DNA from: Melitaea cinxia
Lineage: Eukaryota > Arthropoda > Insecta > Lepidoptera > Nymphalidae
Length of the DNA: 64,000 bases
Reading direction: 5' to 3'
Assembly (NCBI RefSeq): GCF_905220565.1
Contig: NC_059402.1
Location: 10,975,501-11,039,500 of the forward strand
Shown here: positions 34,001 to 44,854 of the stretch, in pieces
Numbering within the stretch: position 1 is the first letter of the stretch
How the letters are laid out: each line of letters begins with the position of its first letter
Program-made: the position numbers and the translations under genes
Notes under the pieces: generated by a model
What the model saw: only the letters and a program-made list of their open reading frames with translations
The model's database searches: none
What the model was told of the DNA's origin: nothing

Positions 34001-35052
34001 CGACGGGTGCAAAGTAAAAAGAGTTATATACAAAACAGCAACTTTTCAGGAGAGTGCAAAATAGGAAAAAGTGCTCCCATTTTGTCAGTTTCGAACCAAA
34101 TTTGTTGAAATTTTCATCACTGCTATATTTTTTAGAAAGACAAACAATTGTATAAATCATTTCTTCTAATTATGTTTAATTTACGAGATATTGCAGTTGT
34201 CTGCCTATACATCGTGCTTAAAAATATGACAAATGAATTAACTATCACTTGGTCGTTTCTACATAGGAATTAATAAATCTGGATTTAATAAAGATGTTTC
34301 ATATATTTCAGTAAGTGTAAAAAGTATGACTTTTCCAATTCCAAAAATTTTCAAAAACGTCTTTCCATGTCTATTGTAATATATTCAAATGGTTTATTAT
34401 TATGATAACACTTTCACACAAACCTTAATACGTAAAAAGCCAAAACAAACAAACATTGTTAACTAAGGTAGGGCACAGCAGAAATTTTGCTGCTCAAAAT
34501 ATGGAGCAGCCTGACTGGGGTAGTACATCGACCTTACAGAAGATCACAGCTAAATAATACTGTTTTCAAGCAGTATTGTGTTCCTGTTGGTGAGTAAGGT
34601 GACCAGAGCTCCTGGGGGGGAGGGGGATTGGGGATTGAGTCGGCAACGCGCTTGCGATGGTTCTGGTCTTGCAGGCGTCTATAGGCTGCGGTAACCTCTT
34701 ACCATCAGGTGAGCCGTGTGTTTGTTTGCCGACCTAGTGATATATATAAAAAAAAAACATTGTTGCCGGCCGGCGAAGCACATGACATCTGACTGATGGC
34801 ACAATAGGATGAACGTTCGCCCCCCGCACGGACTGCGTAAAAGCGGCCAGGCGGTAGTTGAACGCACGTACGTCGTGTAATTTTACAAAACAGCAGTATT
34901 TGTCTTCTTTTACTTGACAAAAGTACAAGAAATGAGGCGATATTTGTATTTTTTTATTTTGCCATGTTTTAAAATATAAATTTTTTAGTTAGTTACTGCA
35001 ATAAAAAAAAAATCTCAAAATTGTAGTTAACTTTTTTACTTTGCACCCGTCG
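34001..35052. mobile_element. Candidate 1.05-kb DNA element with terminal inverted repeats
   Basis: The 20 bases at 34001-34020 ('cgacgggtgcaaagtaaaaa') recur perfectly inverted at 35033-35052, with weaker matching further inward. The flanks 'aaat' on both sides could be a 4-bp target duplication. The interior contains a LINE-tail repeat (34480-34760) and no transposase. Confidence 0.55.
34480..34760 (+). repeat. LINE-tail repeat ('ccatcaggtgagccgtgtg')
   Basis: It runs from 'gagcagcctgactggggtag' to 'accatcaggtgagccgtgtg' and 'gtttgccgacctagtgatat', then poly-A. It is a common lepidopteran retroelement 3' tail. Three overlapping minus-strand open frames here are only this repeat. Confidence 0.65.
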
Positions 35053-36673
35053 AAATATAAGCCAAATTTTGAGCATTCATGACGAAAGTCAAGTAGTCGA
35101 AAGCAGAAAGAAAACGATTGGGTAACGTCTGATTCTGCTGGACAAACGTGTACGCACCTAGGCTTATTTGTTGTCTTTGTTGAAAATAACGTGATTTGTT
35201 TGTATGTAGGTAACATAGAAAGACAGAGTGTAAATATTTATAAATTTAACGCTGTTTAACCAATTGCCTATTTCGTGTATCCAAATACGATAGTAATAAC
35301 TCTGGAATGTCAAAGATTATATGTAAGTACGCAAACTTATGCAGATATTATGGTGCAGATATTAACTAGAGATAGAGAAGAGCAGCTCGAAGAAAAGAAT
35401 TCCGCTCTTCGCCAACAAAACTTTCGGTTTGGCTACTACAATTGCTTTTTATCACGTTATTTATTTACATTATCGCATATTTTAAGCCTAATTAAAATCT
35501 GTGGTCTATTTTTTACCGAAATTTTGAAAAGCACGACAGCAATAAAGACAAGTTTTTTTTAGCTTTGCAAGAGACGAGACAAAATAGACCTAACCACAGT
35601 CACATAGTTCCGAAAAAAGTATGCCACTGCGCTTAATGGTTTCGAGTCGTAAGATGGCTATACAAATGTTTTATATACCTGTGCTTTATGTGCGTAATTT
35701 TTGAAGTGCAAACTTCTTGTGGCGCACCGCATACACATTTTTTCGTAGGTAGTAAGTTAGGCTGATCCGTCACGATCTGAGGTGAAAGGTTCGATCGGGT
35801 GAACTCGGGACCGGTTATTGCTTGGTTGTGATAGCCAATGAAGATTTCACTTCTGCTGTGCGGTCTTAAGCACATTCCTAAGCTTTTTGTCCAGTCTAAA
35901 ATTATGTTTGATAATGTTTTAATCAAACTACAAACAATTAAACAACAAATTAAATTAAAGTAAAAACTTTGACAAACGAGCTTTTATTTTAATGCGCTAA
36001 AAAGAATGAAATATAAAATTTCCTTTAAAACTTTTACTATCAACATTAATTTAACATCAGTACACAATTTACATGATATAAAAGGTTGTTGCGAGATTCC
36101 AGTTCTTATTTAGTTACTTTGAAAATAATAAAAATTAAAATCAATTAGATCAAGTTACCGAAGTTTAAATTACCGACTTGATTATCTGCGTAGGTAAACT
36201 TTGCGACTAACTTTTAATTGTAAAAAGTTGAACAGCATATAAAATTTAGTTCTTCATATACGGTACGGTACGGGTACGGGCTCTTTGTGTCCTTATGTTA
36301 CAGACGGAACTGTCTCGAAATTATTGACGACCGTTCTGAGTAACCTTAACACCGACCATTGAGGGTGTGGTTGCGCCTACCACTCCGTTCGAGACAGATA
36401 TTTGTTTTTATAAGAACATAGAACATAGAAACACGCAAAATAGACGCATTAAGACGTCGAGTTGCGGAAAATAGCCCGTGTTTATCAACAAGAACATAGA
36501 ACACGAGGTTTATTATTATATTGGCGATAAACTTACTGACGTTCATTTTAGAATGAAAAAAGCATATTGACATATGTCAGTTTTTTCGAGGCTCTCTTTT
36601 CTGTAGTTTTTAATTCATAAATTTTATTTTGGTATTCCTGTTTTATTAGGTATGGTATTTTATTTTTGACGTG
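35053..36673. other. Upstream region of the CCDC34-like gene
   Basis: No exon is supported. The plus-strand open frame at 35275-35562 and the minus-strand frames at 35633-35926 and 36346-36573 lack recognisable domains. A short (acggt)n-like run occurs near 36260. The CCDC34 promoter should be near the right end. Confidence 0.35.
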
Positions 36674-39600
36674 ATGACAAGCGAAATCGACCAAGGGAAC
36701 TTTGGCGATAGCGCTCGGAATCGATATCATTACGATATAAAACTAAAAAGTTCACATCATGTATTTGACGGTGCCGGGGAGAATATTCAGTACCACAGCG
36801 ACAACGAATCTTTAGCATCGAGAAAGAGTAAAACTCGATATATAAATCCAGCAATTTATATTGAAAAAGTTGAATCTACTCATTCGGTGACGTCACTACA
36901 AACAGATTCCTCATATGTAGATGACGTCACTCCACACCCGCATAGTACCTATAGAAGTAGTTCCACGCCTTACCTAACGGGACGTATATCTAGTGCGTCT
37001 TCTACTAGCGTTAAAAGAAAGTCATGTAAACTAATAAGTCAGGATGAACAAGATCGTGATGACGAGACGCCGAGATGTCAAACCTACCGTGAAGATGCAG
37101 CAGACACATTTCGCTTATCTGTCGCGTCCGTTTCAACAACAACTACAGCTAAAGAAGAACGTGAGCGAACCGAAAAGAAACGACAAGAAGCTTTTCAGCA
37201 GTGGTTAGCACGTAAAGAGCAAGAGGTAAAATATTTGATAAAATTCTTTTAATAATTAATATTATACAAATTACAAACGAGTATTAAATGTAGGTAATGA
37301 AATAAAAATGCAAAGAATTTATGAAAGTAAGCTATGCTATAAAAATACAATTTCCATAATTTTGTTGTGTTGCTTACTAGCAATAGGAAGTGTGTTAATC
37401 GCATGATCTACACGTTCTATGTCCTTGACTTGAAGTGGTAGTCGCTTATAGAGATTTAAATCTTGATAGTCAGTAGGAACTCTTTTATTTTGCGCCTGAA
37501 AAAACCATAAAACTATTCATCATATCAATTTTCATTAAAATTCCTAATAGCGTCTTTATTACTAGGAATCCAAAAATAAAATCTAATTTGAATTTACTTC
37601 CGTCACTACTAATCTTAATATCTTGAAATACAACTTGTAAGACATTTCATGTAAAAATAAATATGTACAATAAAATTAATTTAAATAAATATATTAGAAG
37701 AGAGAAAAGGAGCGCCTTGAAAAAACGAAAAGACAACTAGTACCTACAACCACAGCAGAACAGCGAGAGGAGTCATTTCGACGTTGGCTGGAGCGCAAAC
37801 GAACTCAATCTGAACGTCGCAAAGCCGAGGAAATCATGAGGAAATACCCTCAGAATGAGAAGCTTGAACAAGAACGAAAGCAACGACAGCAAAATAAAGA
37901 AGAAAAATTAGCAGAATGGATACGAAAAAAGGAAGAGGACATGAAGTGTATGTTCTTAGCGTTTTTATACACGTAATCTATTTTCCAGCACTGAAATATT
38001 TCCCTTCGCTTCACTTGCGTGATATGGCAGTTACACATATGTTTATATAAAATATTATTATATACTAGCTGTGCTCGCGACTTCGTCCGTGTTGAATAGT
38101 GACTTTACATGTTCAACGTGATTCTTTAAATTATCATAACTTTTTTATTTGTGAACCGATTGACATGAAACAAACATTAAATGTTAAGCTAAGCTTGTCA
38201 CAATATATCAGTAAAACTACATCGGATATCATCGGACATAGGATCTAAATCGGATAAGTCGTTTCTAAGATTAGCGTGTACAAACGCACAGACAAATAGA
38301 CAAACAGATAAATACTCTTATAATCATTATTTTGGGTGCTGTATGCGTTATAAAGGATATCCAAAAAACGTTTTTCTCATAAATCTTAAATGTACAGACA
38401 GCGATCCGTTTCATTTTTATTATATGTATGATGATTCATTATTATCATTGACATCAATAGCTCTTGTACAGGGTGACAAATGGGAAGTTGCCTAAAGTAT
38501 ATGCATCTCTTTCCTCCTTTATTCTACCGTATAAGACTGGGCCCACGTAGGTATATTCTAGAACGTTGTCATTTTCAGCAGGTATAGAATGGCCCCCGTA
38601 TTCACCGGACTTAAACCCGTGTGATTTCTTTTTATGGGGCTTCCTGAAAGATTACTGTTCGGTCAATTACCGAGCATTTAGGTGTTGCTCAGCACAACAA
38701 CACCGCACATGCATGGCGCCGCACTAAATAAATTAGGCCGACGCCGTGCATGTTACTTCAGTGCATAATTCACCGTGTCTATCATCGGATGCGCTCATTA
38801 ACATTCTTTAACATTAATAACATTTAAATTTAATAAACATCTTGAACCTATAGTTCTTTCTGATTTAACATTTAAACATAAACAAAACATTTCGCTAATA
38901 CTTAGGCACCCTACATGTGGTCCTTCGGGCAAAAACCTCGCGCGTGTTAAAATATTCGTGGTTTGAGGTGAACAGAGAACTTTGGAGAACAGTCAGTGCT
39001 TGAACTTAGTGATTAACATTAACAAAGTCACAGCGTCGGGCTACTGTTCGTTGTAATCCGAAAACAAAGGTGGTGATATACTCGGCGTCCTGCTTGAGTA
39101 ACGTCAGCTGCTGCAGAAAACAAGTAAGATCGTTTCATTTTATTTTCTAATAATGGAAGACTACGTTAGTATTGTAGAATCTCAAAACGAGATCATGGGT
39201 GCAATGGAAAAGTTACTTACTAATTTTAAAAAAGATTCATCGGAGCGTAAAACTCCGTCTTACATAAGACGTCGTCTTGAAACTCTCGAGGCATATTGGA
39301 AAGAATTTCTAGAAAATCATAACAAATTAGAACAAATACCGCAGAAAACGAACTATCCGTATTTTATAGAGAATTATTATCAACAAACATTACAGTTTTA
39401 TACTGAAACAAAAAATTATTTGGAAAAGTTTACATAACAAAGAAAACAAGAAGTAGGTATGTCTAAGGAGTCGTATTTTAAGGAGTATACGAAGGCTACT
39501 ACCGAGGAGAATTCAGGGTCTACTTCGAGCTTAAACTTGAGTAATCTTTTACGAAAACAGGAGTCTAACTTTAAAGCATTTGAAAGGACTATTAGGCTCA

Positions 39601-42600
39601 TAGACGTTGGTTGCATATCCGAAAAATGGGAGTTTGAAGACGCGCTTACATCATTACAAAACAGGTGGTCGGCCGTGGATAATTTACACTGGGAGATAGT
39701 TTGTGAAATGGGTGAAGAAAACATTTCATACGAAACACGTTTTGATTCCTACGAAAAACAATATAACAAAATTAAAAGGGACATTAACTCCAAGATGTGG
39801 TCAGTCACGCATCGCGAAAAATCAACCCCTCAACTAGAAATTCCGGTTTTCAACGGCAATCATAACCAATGGGTGTCGTTTAAAGATCTATTTACGGAGG
39901 CTGTGCATAGCAACCCTACTCTCTCCAATGCCCAAAAAATGCAGTTTCTTAAAAGCAAGGTGCGCGGAGACGCGGAAAGACTTATTCAACATCTCCAAAT
40001 AAGCTCTGAAAACTACAACACTTGTTGGGATATACTAAACAATCGCTATAATAACAAAAAATTAATATTTACTTCTTACATTTCAACTTTATTAAGCCTT
40101 CCTAACATACAACAACAGTCAGCGGGACAACTAAAGAAAATGCATGACGTCACCATTGAAACCTTAAATGCTATCAAGAATTTACAGATCGATATATCAA
40201 CGTGGGATCCAATATTGGTCCATTTGTTGTCTCAAAAATTGGATTCAGAAACCCACGCTGAGTATATCGGATCTCTAAGAAAACCTCAAGAACTGCCTGT
40301 ACTACAAGAACTTTTAGAATTTTTAGAAAGAAAGTTCTTTGCCTTGGAATCGTCACGACGAAAATCTGATAACATTCAAAAAACAAGCTACTTTAACAAA
40401 GACATACCACAAAAATCAACATTGCAAAATCATCAAAACCAACATTCATTTCCTAAACAACCTTTATTTGTTCAAACAAAAAATAACAATAATTTTCATA
40501 TAAAAAACACGAAACCTTTTATGAAGACATTTCACATTTCATCCAACTTCGAATGCCCTCTCTGTAAGCAAAGCCACGGGCTTTACAACTGCAAAAAATT
40601 CTTGGAAATGTCGAATGAACAAAAATTAAAAACAGTAAATAAATTAAAAGTATGTAACAATTGTTTATTTCAACATAACGGAAATACATGTATTTCAACA
40701 AAAACATGTCGCAAATGTCTTAGTCAACATAATACTATTTTGCACGACGCATATGAGTCCGCGGTGCATGATCAAGGGTCAGCTAGGTCATTGACTGGAG
40801 ACATGAAAACAGAAAATGCTTCGTCAAACTCACATGTGTCACAAAATGATTATTCTGAGACTCTGCTAGCAACAGCGATATTGAAAGTTAAAGCAGCGGA
40901 CGGAACCCAGCGTCAATTACGGGCCTTAATCGATCAAGGGTCCCAAATATCATTAATAACAGAGAAAGCGGCTCAACTACTGCGTCTCACGCGACAAAAA
41001 TGTAAGGGAGTTATCTTTGGAGTAGGACAAAAAGAAAACTCTTGTAAAGGAGTTGTAAACATCGAGAGTAATTCAATCTTTAATAATTTTACATTTAACG
41101 CAGAAGTACTTATTATGGACAACTAAATTAAAAATTTGCCTAACAACACTTTCAAAAAACCAAATTGGGAATTCTTATCAAACGTTCAGTTAGCGGACCC
41201 AGACTTTTATGTAAGTCGCTCCGTCGACTTATTATTTGGAGCCGATATATATTCGAAAATTATTTTAAGTGGGATTATTAAAAACGACGACGACAATTTG
41301 CCTATTGCGCAACAAACTCAGCTGGGCTGGGTGTTATGCGGTAACACGAGAACATATCAGTGTAACGTTATATTAAACAACGTACAAAACATCGAACGGT
41401 TTTGGGAAATTGAAGAAATAAATGAATCGTCAACAAACTTTTCAGTCGAGGATCAGGAATGCATCGATTTTTATTTAAAAACAACAGTAAGAAAAGAAAA
41501 TGGACAATATGCGGTTAGACTTCCCCTTAAACAAGATTTACAACAAAAATTAGGGTCCTCGAAACAAATGGCTGTAGCACAATTTTTAAATCTTGAAAGA
41601 AAATTCGAAAAACAGGAACAGTTAGCAAAAGATTACAAAGCATTTATGACTGAATACAAAATATTGAAACATATGAAATTAGATGATGACGTTAATCCCG
41701 AATTGGAAAATTATCTACCACACCACGTGATTCAGCGCATCGTATCCACTACCACCAAGAACCGATTGGTATTTAACGGACGGGCCCGAACGAGTACTGG
41801 ATACAGCCTTAGCGAAATAATGTATACGGGTCCCAATCTCCAACAAAACATACAATTATTATTAAAGTGGCGACAATATCCTTTATTTATTGCTGATATC
41901 GAAAAAATATATGGTCAAATTTTAATAAATGAAGTTCTAGAGTCAGCATTTTACATGGACGACTTAGTTCACGGATGTTACACCTTAGAAGCAAGCAAAA
42001 AACTAATTAATGACCTTATTTTATTATTAAAAGGGGCTGGCATGAACTTGAGAAAATTGTCGCATAACTAACCCTCATCCAGCATTGTATCATATTTTAA
42101 ATTTTTAAGTTTTTTGTGATCTTTTCCCGCCCGGGAATATGTTCGGTCAATTACCGAGCATTTAGGTGTTGCTCAGCACAACAACACCGCACATGCATGG
42201 CGCCGCACTAAATAAATTAGGCCGACGCCGTGCATGTTACTTCAGTGCATAATTCACCGTGTCTATCATCGGATGCGCTCATTAACATTCTTTAACATTA
42301 ATAACATTTAAATTTAATAAACATCTTGAACCTATAGTTCTTTCTGATTTAACATTTAAACATAAACAAAACATTTCGCTAAGGCTCAGGCACCCTACAA
42401 TTACTGTTATGCGGAAAAACCCAAGACCAAAAATGATTTGAGAGAAGCTATTAGAAAAGGAATTTCTAATATTTCTTCATCTACAATTGAACAAAGTTTT
42501 TATAGCTTTCAAAAACGACTTGATTATTGTGCAAGTTCAAATGGGGATCATTTCGAAAATATTTACCATTAATAGTCATTCCCTAGCCAGATTTTGTCAT

Positions 42601-44303
42601 TTTTTTTAAAACTTAATTGTGCCTATTGAAAATGTTCAATTAAACTGAAACCTATTTCAAATAAAAATGACTACTTCAGTGATTCAATGTATGTTTTTAT
42701 TATTTTTTTTCCTGAACCTATCTCAAAATTATAAGTGATTACTTTAGGCAACTTCCCATTTGTCACTCTGTACATCTACACGATGACTGCTTTGGTCTAG
42801 TTGCGCGCATGCCGTCTTGGCGCCTACACACCGGCGGTTGCGAGTTCGATTCCCGCTCGGAGTGAATATTTTTAATTTTTACAAATTTTAATTTCCGTTT
42901 TGGGTGTCTGTCCTTGTGGGTATCTCCACCGTGCCTCAGAAATAACGTCAATCTGTCTGTTTCGGTTATTATCATAAATACCTGATATCTATCGTTACTC
43001 ATAGTAGAGAATAAAAATCGTCAACTGGCAGTGGAGCAGCGTGGTGGGTTAAGCTCCTATCCTTCTTCTACATGGAGAAAGAGACCTATGCCCAGCAGTA
43101 GGATGTTATAGGCCTAATCGTGAATCGATACAATTACATATGTACCTATAAGTATGTAGCTATAAATGGGCAGTGGCGTATTTTAAAATTAAGCGCCCCG
43201 GACGATAAAAATTATGCAACATTAGTAAACAAGTTTTAATAGTTTGATATTGAGACAGCGATATAAAGATAAATGTGTAAGACAAAAAGTTCTCGAACAA
43301 ATCATTCAAGGCCATTCTAAATTACTCGAAGAAAAGAGCCCAAAACAGGGTATTTTATAGCAATTAAAAGTTTGTGGTGTTTGACATTTATCTCATAAAT
43401 TATAATAAAACATCTTCAATTGAAAAGTAATGAAAACAAAGGCGGAGCGTCGTGCCGCGCGTCTCGCAATTGAGGAAGAACGTCGACGCGTGCAGGGCGA
43501 GCGAGCTTACAGAGACTGGCTGCGTACGAGCAAGAATAAACCGTTGCCCGTGCCTCTAAACCAAGGAGAACTCAGTTAGTATATGTACAAAATATCATTG
43601 TTAGTTCAAAAATGAGTTTCCATGTGCAAGAGGCATCATTTTATCGGCATAAGGATGGCATAGTTAAAAATGCATGTAATTATTTATTATGAATCAGAAG
43701 CATTATCCTATTATTGTAAGATAAATAATTAAAGAAGTAGTTTAACTACCAATGAAAACATTTGACCACAATAAGGAATTCCTTCCTTTAATAAATTATT
43801 CCTTAATTTAAAAATTGCTGAAATTCATATTTACTTCTAATCAAAATCTTAGAAATAGTAAATGAGATAACGGATTTTGGATAAGCTTTCAATCATTATT
43901 TTGTTTCATTTTTTTAAAATATCTTTCCTTATTCGGCGTAGTTATACGACTTTTACTTGCCCAATTTTATGAGGCTATTTCGTTAAGTTAGGTTTGGCGA
44001 TAGTAAATCAGTCAGTGAGACATGCATACATCAATATAAATCTTATATTATGTAGAATAAAATATGGAACATTTACATTGTGATTTAGTTTTTTCATTTT
44101 GATTTGTTTAGAAATACGATTGAGCTTATTAATTAGATAAGATATATATGTTGTCTATAAATAACTGAAAACTTATAAATAAATGATAAACTTTTTCAAA
44201 AATGATGACCTGTAAATTATTAACAATTTCCATTCTAGGTATGCGTGGCTCGGTGTCTCAAATGTACATAAATCCTATCCCCTGGCAACCATTAACGAAA
44301 TGA
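36674..44303 (+). CDS. CCDC34: CCDC34-family coiled-coil protein
   Basis: CCDC34-family proteins are coiled-coil proteins; vertebrate CCDC34 acts in cilia and sperm flagella. Four exons are visible: 36674-37225, 37698-37947, 43428-43574 and 44239-44303. Phases are consistent and the product is 337 residues. The first 150 residues are Ser/Thr-rich and likely disordered. A charged helix follows with four spaced repeats of one motif: 'FQQWLARKEQE', 'FRRWLERKRTQ', 'LAEWIRKKEED' and 'YRDWLRTSKNK'. The C-terminus 'MYINPIPWQPLTK' matches the 'NPIPWxP' ending that identifies CCDC34. The ATG at 36674 is the first in the frame. The exon 2-3 junction is the least certain: it uses a GTATGT donor and an acceptor without a strong pyrimidine tract. 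Intron 2 is 5.5 kb because nested transposons inserted there. AATAAA occurs at 44472-44477. Confidence 0.85.
38060..38385 (+). repeat. Short interspersed element, 'ctagctgtgctcgcgacttcg' type
   Basis: The block opens with 'tatactagctgtgctcgcga' and reads on through 'aaccgattgacatgaaacaa'. Similar openings occur at 57310 and 60580. It lies in CCDC34 intron 2. Confidence 0.55.
38656..38915 (+). repeat. 5' LTR of the BEL/Pao element
   Basis: A 260-bp LTR beginning 'tgttcggtcaattaccgagc' and ending 'caccctaca'. It should carry promoter and polyadenylation functions. The bases just downstream ('tgtggtccttcgggc') are where a primer-binding site is expected; I cannot assign the priming tRNA. Confidence 0.93.
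39153..39437 (+). pseudogene. BEL/Pao gag N-terminal segment
   Basis: A 94-codon helical segment opens the gag frame after an untranslated leader. Its stop (TAA, 39435-39437) is in the same frame as the larger ORF that follows, with no ATG until 39459. It is therefore probably the N-terminus of one gag-pol protein now cut by a nonsense codon, or a short separate product. Confidence 0.65.
39459..41126 (+). pseudogene. BEL/Pao gag and protease segment
   Basis: This 555-codon open frame contains a capsid-like Gag domain ('LEIPVFNGNHNQWVSFKDLF' is typical of BEL/Pao and related gag). Zinc knuckles follow ('CPLCKQSHGLYNC', CX2CX3HX4C, and further Cys/His clusters), then an aspartic protease-like 'ALIDQGSQISLIT' motif in the last 80 residues. 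It ends at an in-frame TAA (41124-41126) where BEL/Pao elements normally continue into pol. Confidence 0.85.
41127..42071 (+). pseudogene. BEL/Pao pol segment with deleted reverse transcriptase
   Basis: In the same frame as the gag-protease ORF, this segment carries the protease-RT connector ('LLFGADIY', 'TQLGWVLCG') and the start of the reverse transcriptase ('LPHHVIQR', 'RLVFNGRARTS', 'FIADIEKIYGQI'). It then jumps directly to the 'FYMDDLVHG' block. The intervening palm and fingers residues are absent, and everything after about 50 further codons (RNase H, integrase) is missing. It cannot encode a working enzyme. Confidence 0.85.
42140..42399 (+). repeat. 3' LTR of the BEL/Pao element
   Basis: 260 bp, identical to the 5' LTR except for three substitutions near its 3' end (positions corresponding to 38899, 38900 and 38903). 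It is followed by the ATTAC duplication. Confidence 0.93.
42775..43125 (+). mobile_element. tRNA-headed SINE in CCDC34 intron 2
   Basis: It carries a box A-like 'tggtctagttgcgcgc' and a box B 'gagttcgattccc', then the same body as the SINE at 22362-22712 ('ccaccgtgcctca', 'cggttattatcata', 'tagtagagaataaa') and the same LINE-like tail. It starts within a few bases of the mariner right end, so the two insertions abut. Confidence 0.78.
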
Positions 44304-44854
44304 GGATTGAAAATTTAGATGGAAGAATGACTATAACATATGATACTTCAGTTCAAATATTCGTTTTTTTATGTATTTTTTATTGAGATGCGATAGGTAT
44401 TTAATTACGTAGTGTTAATATACTGATCTTTAACGATAATCTCGATTTTACTGTGTACCAAATAATATGAAAATAAAACAAGTGTTTTATTCTACGAGAC
44501 TTTATTATTGAATATTTACTAAATTGACAAATAGCATAAAGGGTCCCTACAAGCATTAATACTATTAAAATTACGAAAATATAAAAAAAAAAGTCCTATG
44601 TGACACATCAAAATGTTTTATTATAAACGTGGTTAAAAATTTTGTTAAACAATTTTTTTAAAAATAATTGGTTTATAACTGTTTTGCCACATTTTAAGTT
44701 CAAGCAACATTCATAATATGAATAGGTGATTTATGGTTTTCATGTTATTAGTATAAAAGTCATGGCAAGACAGACAGAAAATACGATAAAAAATATATTC
44801 GCCCTGTCTAGAACTTTTCTGTGCGTTACTTTAACATTCTTCTTTTCTTTCAAA

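Larger units (their letters stand above)
38656..42399 (+). mobile_element. BEL/Pao LTR retrotransposon, defective
   Basis: Two 260-bp LTRs flank an internal region, with a perfect 5-bp ATTAC duplication at 38651-38655 and 42400-42404. The LTRs are TG...CA bounded and differ at only three bases, all within five positions near their 3' ends. Gag, zinc-knuckle, aspartic protease and partial reverse transcriptase segments are read in one frame from 39153 to 42071. Two in-frame TAA codons (39435 and 41124) interrupt it. A deletion removes most of the reverse transcriptase palm, and RNase H and integrase are missing. It cannot move on its own. Confidence 0.93.
38469..42770 (+). mobile_element. Tc1/mariner relic interrupted by a BEL/Pao insertion
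   Basis: Both ends carry the inverted repeat 'cagggtgacaaatgggaagt' and 'acttcccatttgtcactctg', with TA on each outer side (38467-38468 and 42771-42772). Without the BEL/Pao insertion (38656-42404) the element is only about 550 bp. It keeps a C-terminal transposase fragment: 'PPYSPDLNPCDFFLWGF' before the insertion, containing the last catalytic Asp region, and a continuing frame after it to a stop near 42570. The N-terminal part is gone. Confidence 0.88.

Noticed and set aside
35275..35562. A 95-codon plus-strand gene upstream of CCDC34
   Set aside because: No ATG-context, domain or splicing evidence; AT-rich open frame of this length is expected by chance.
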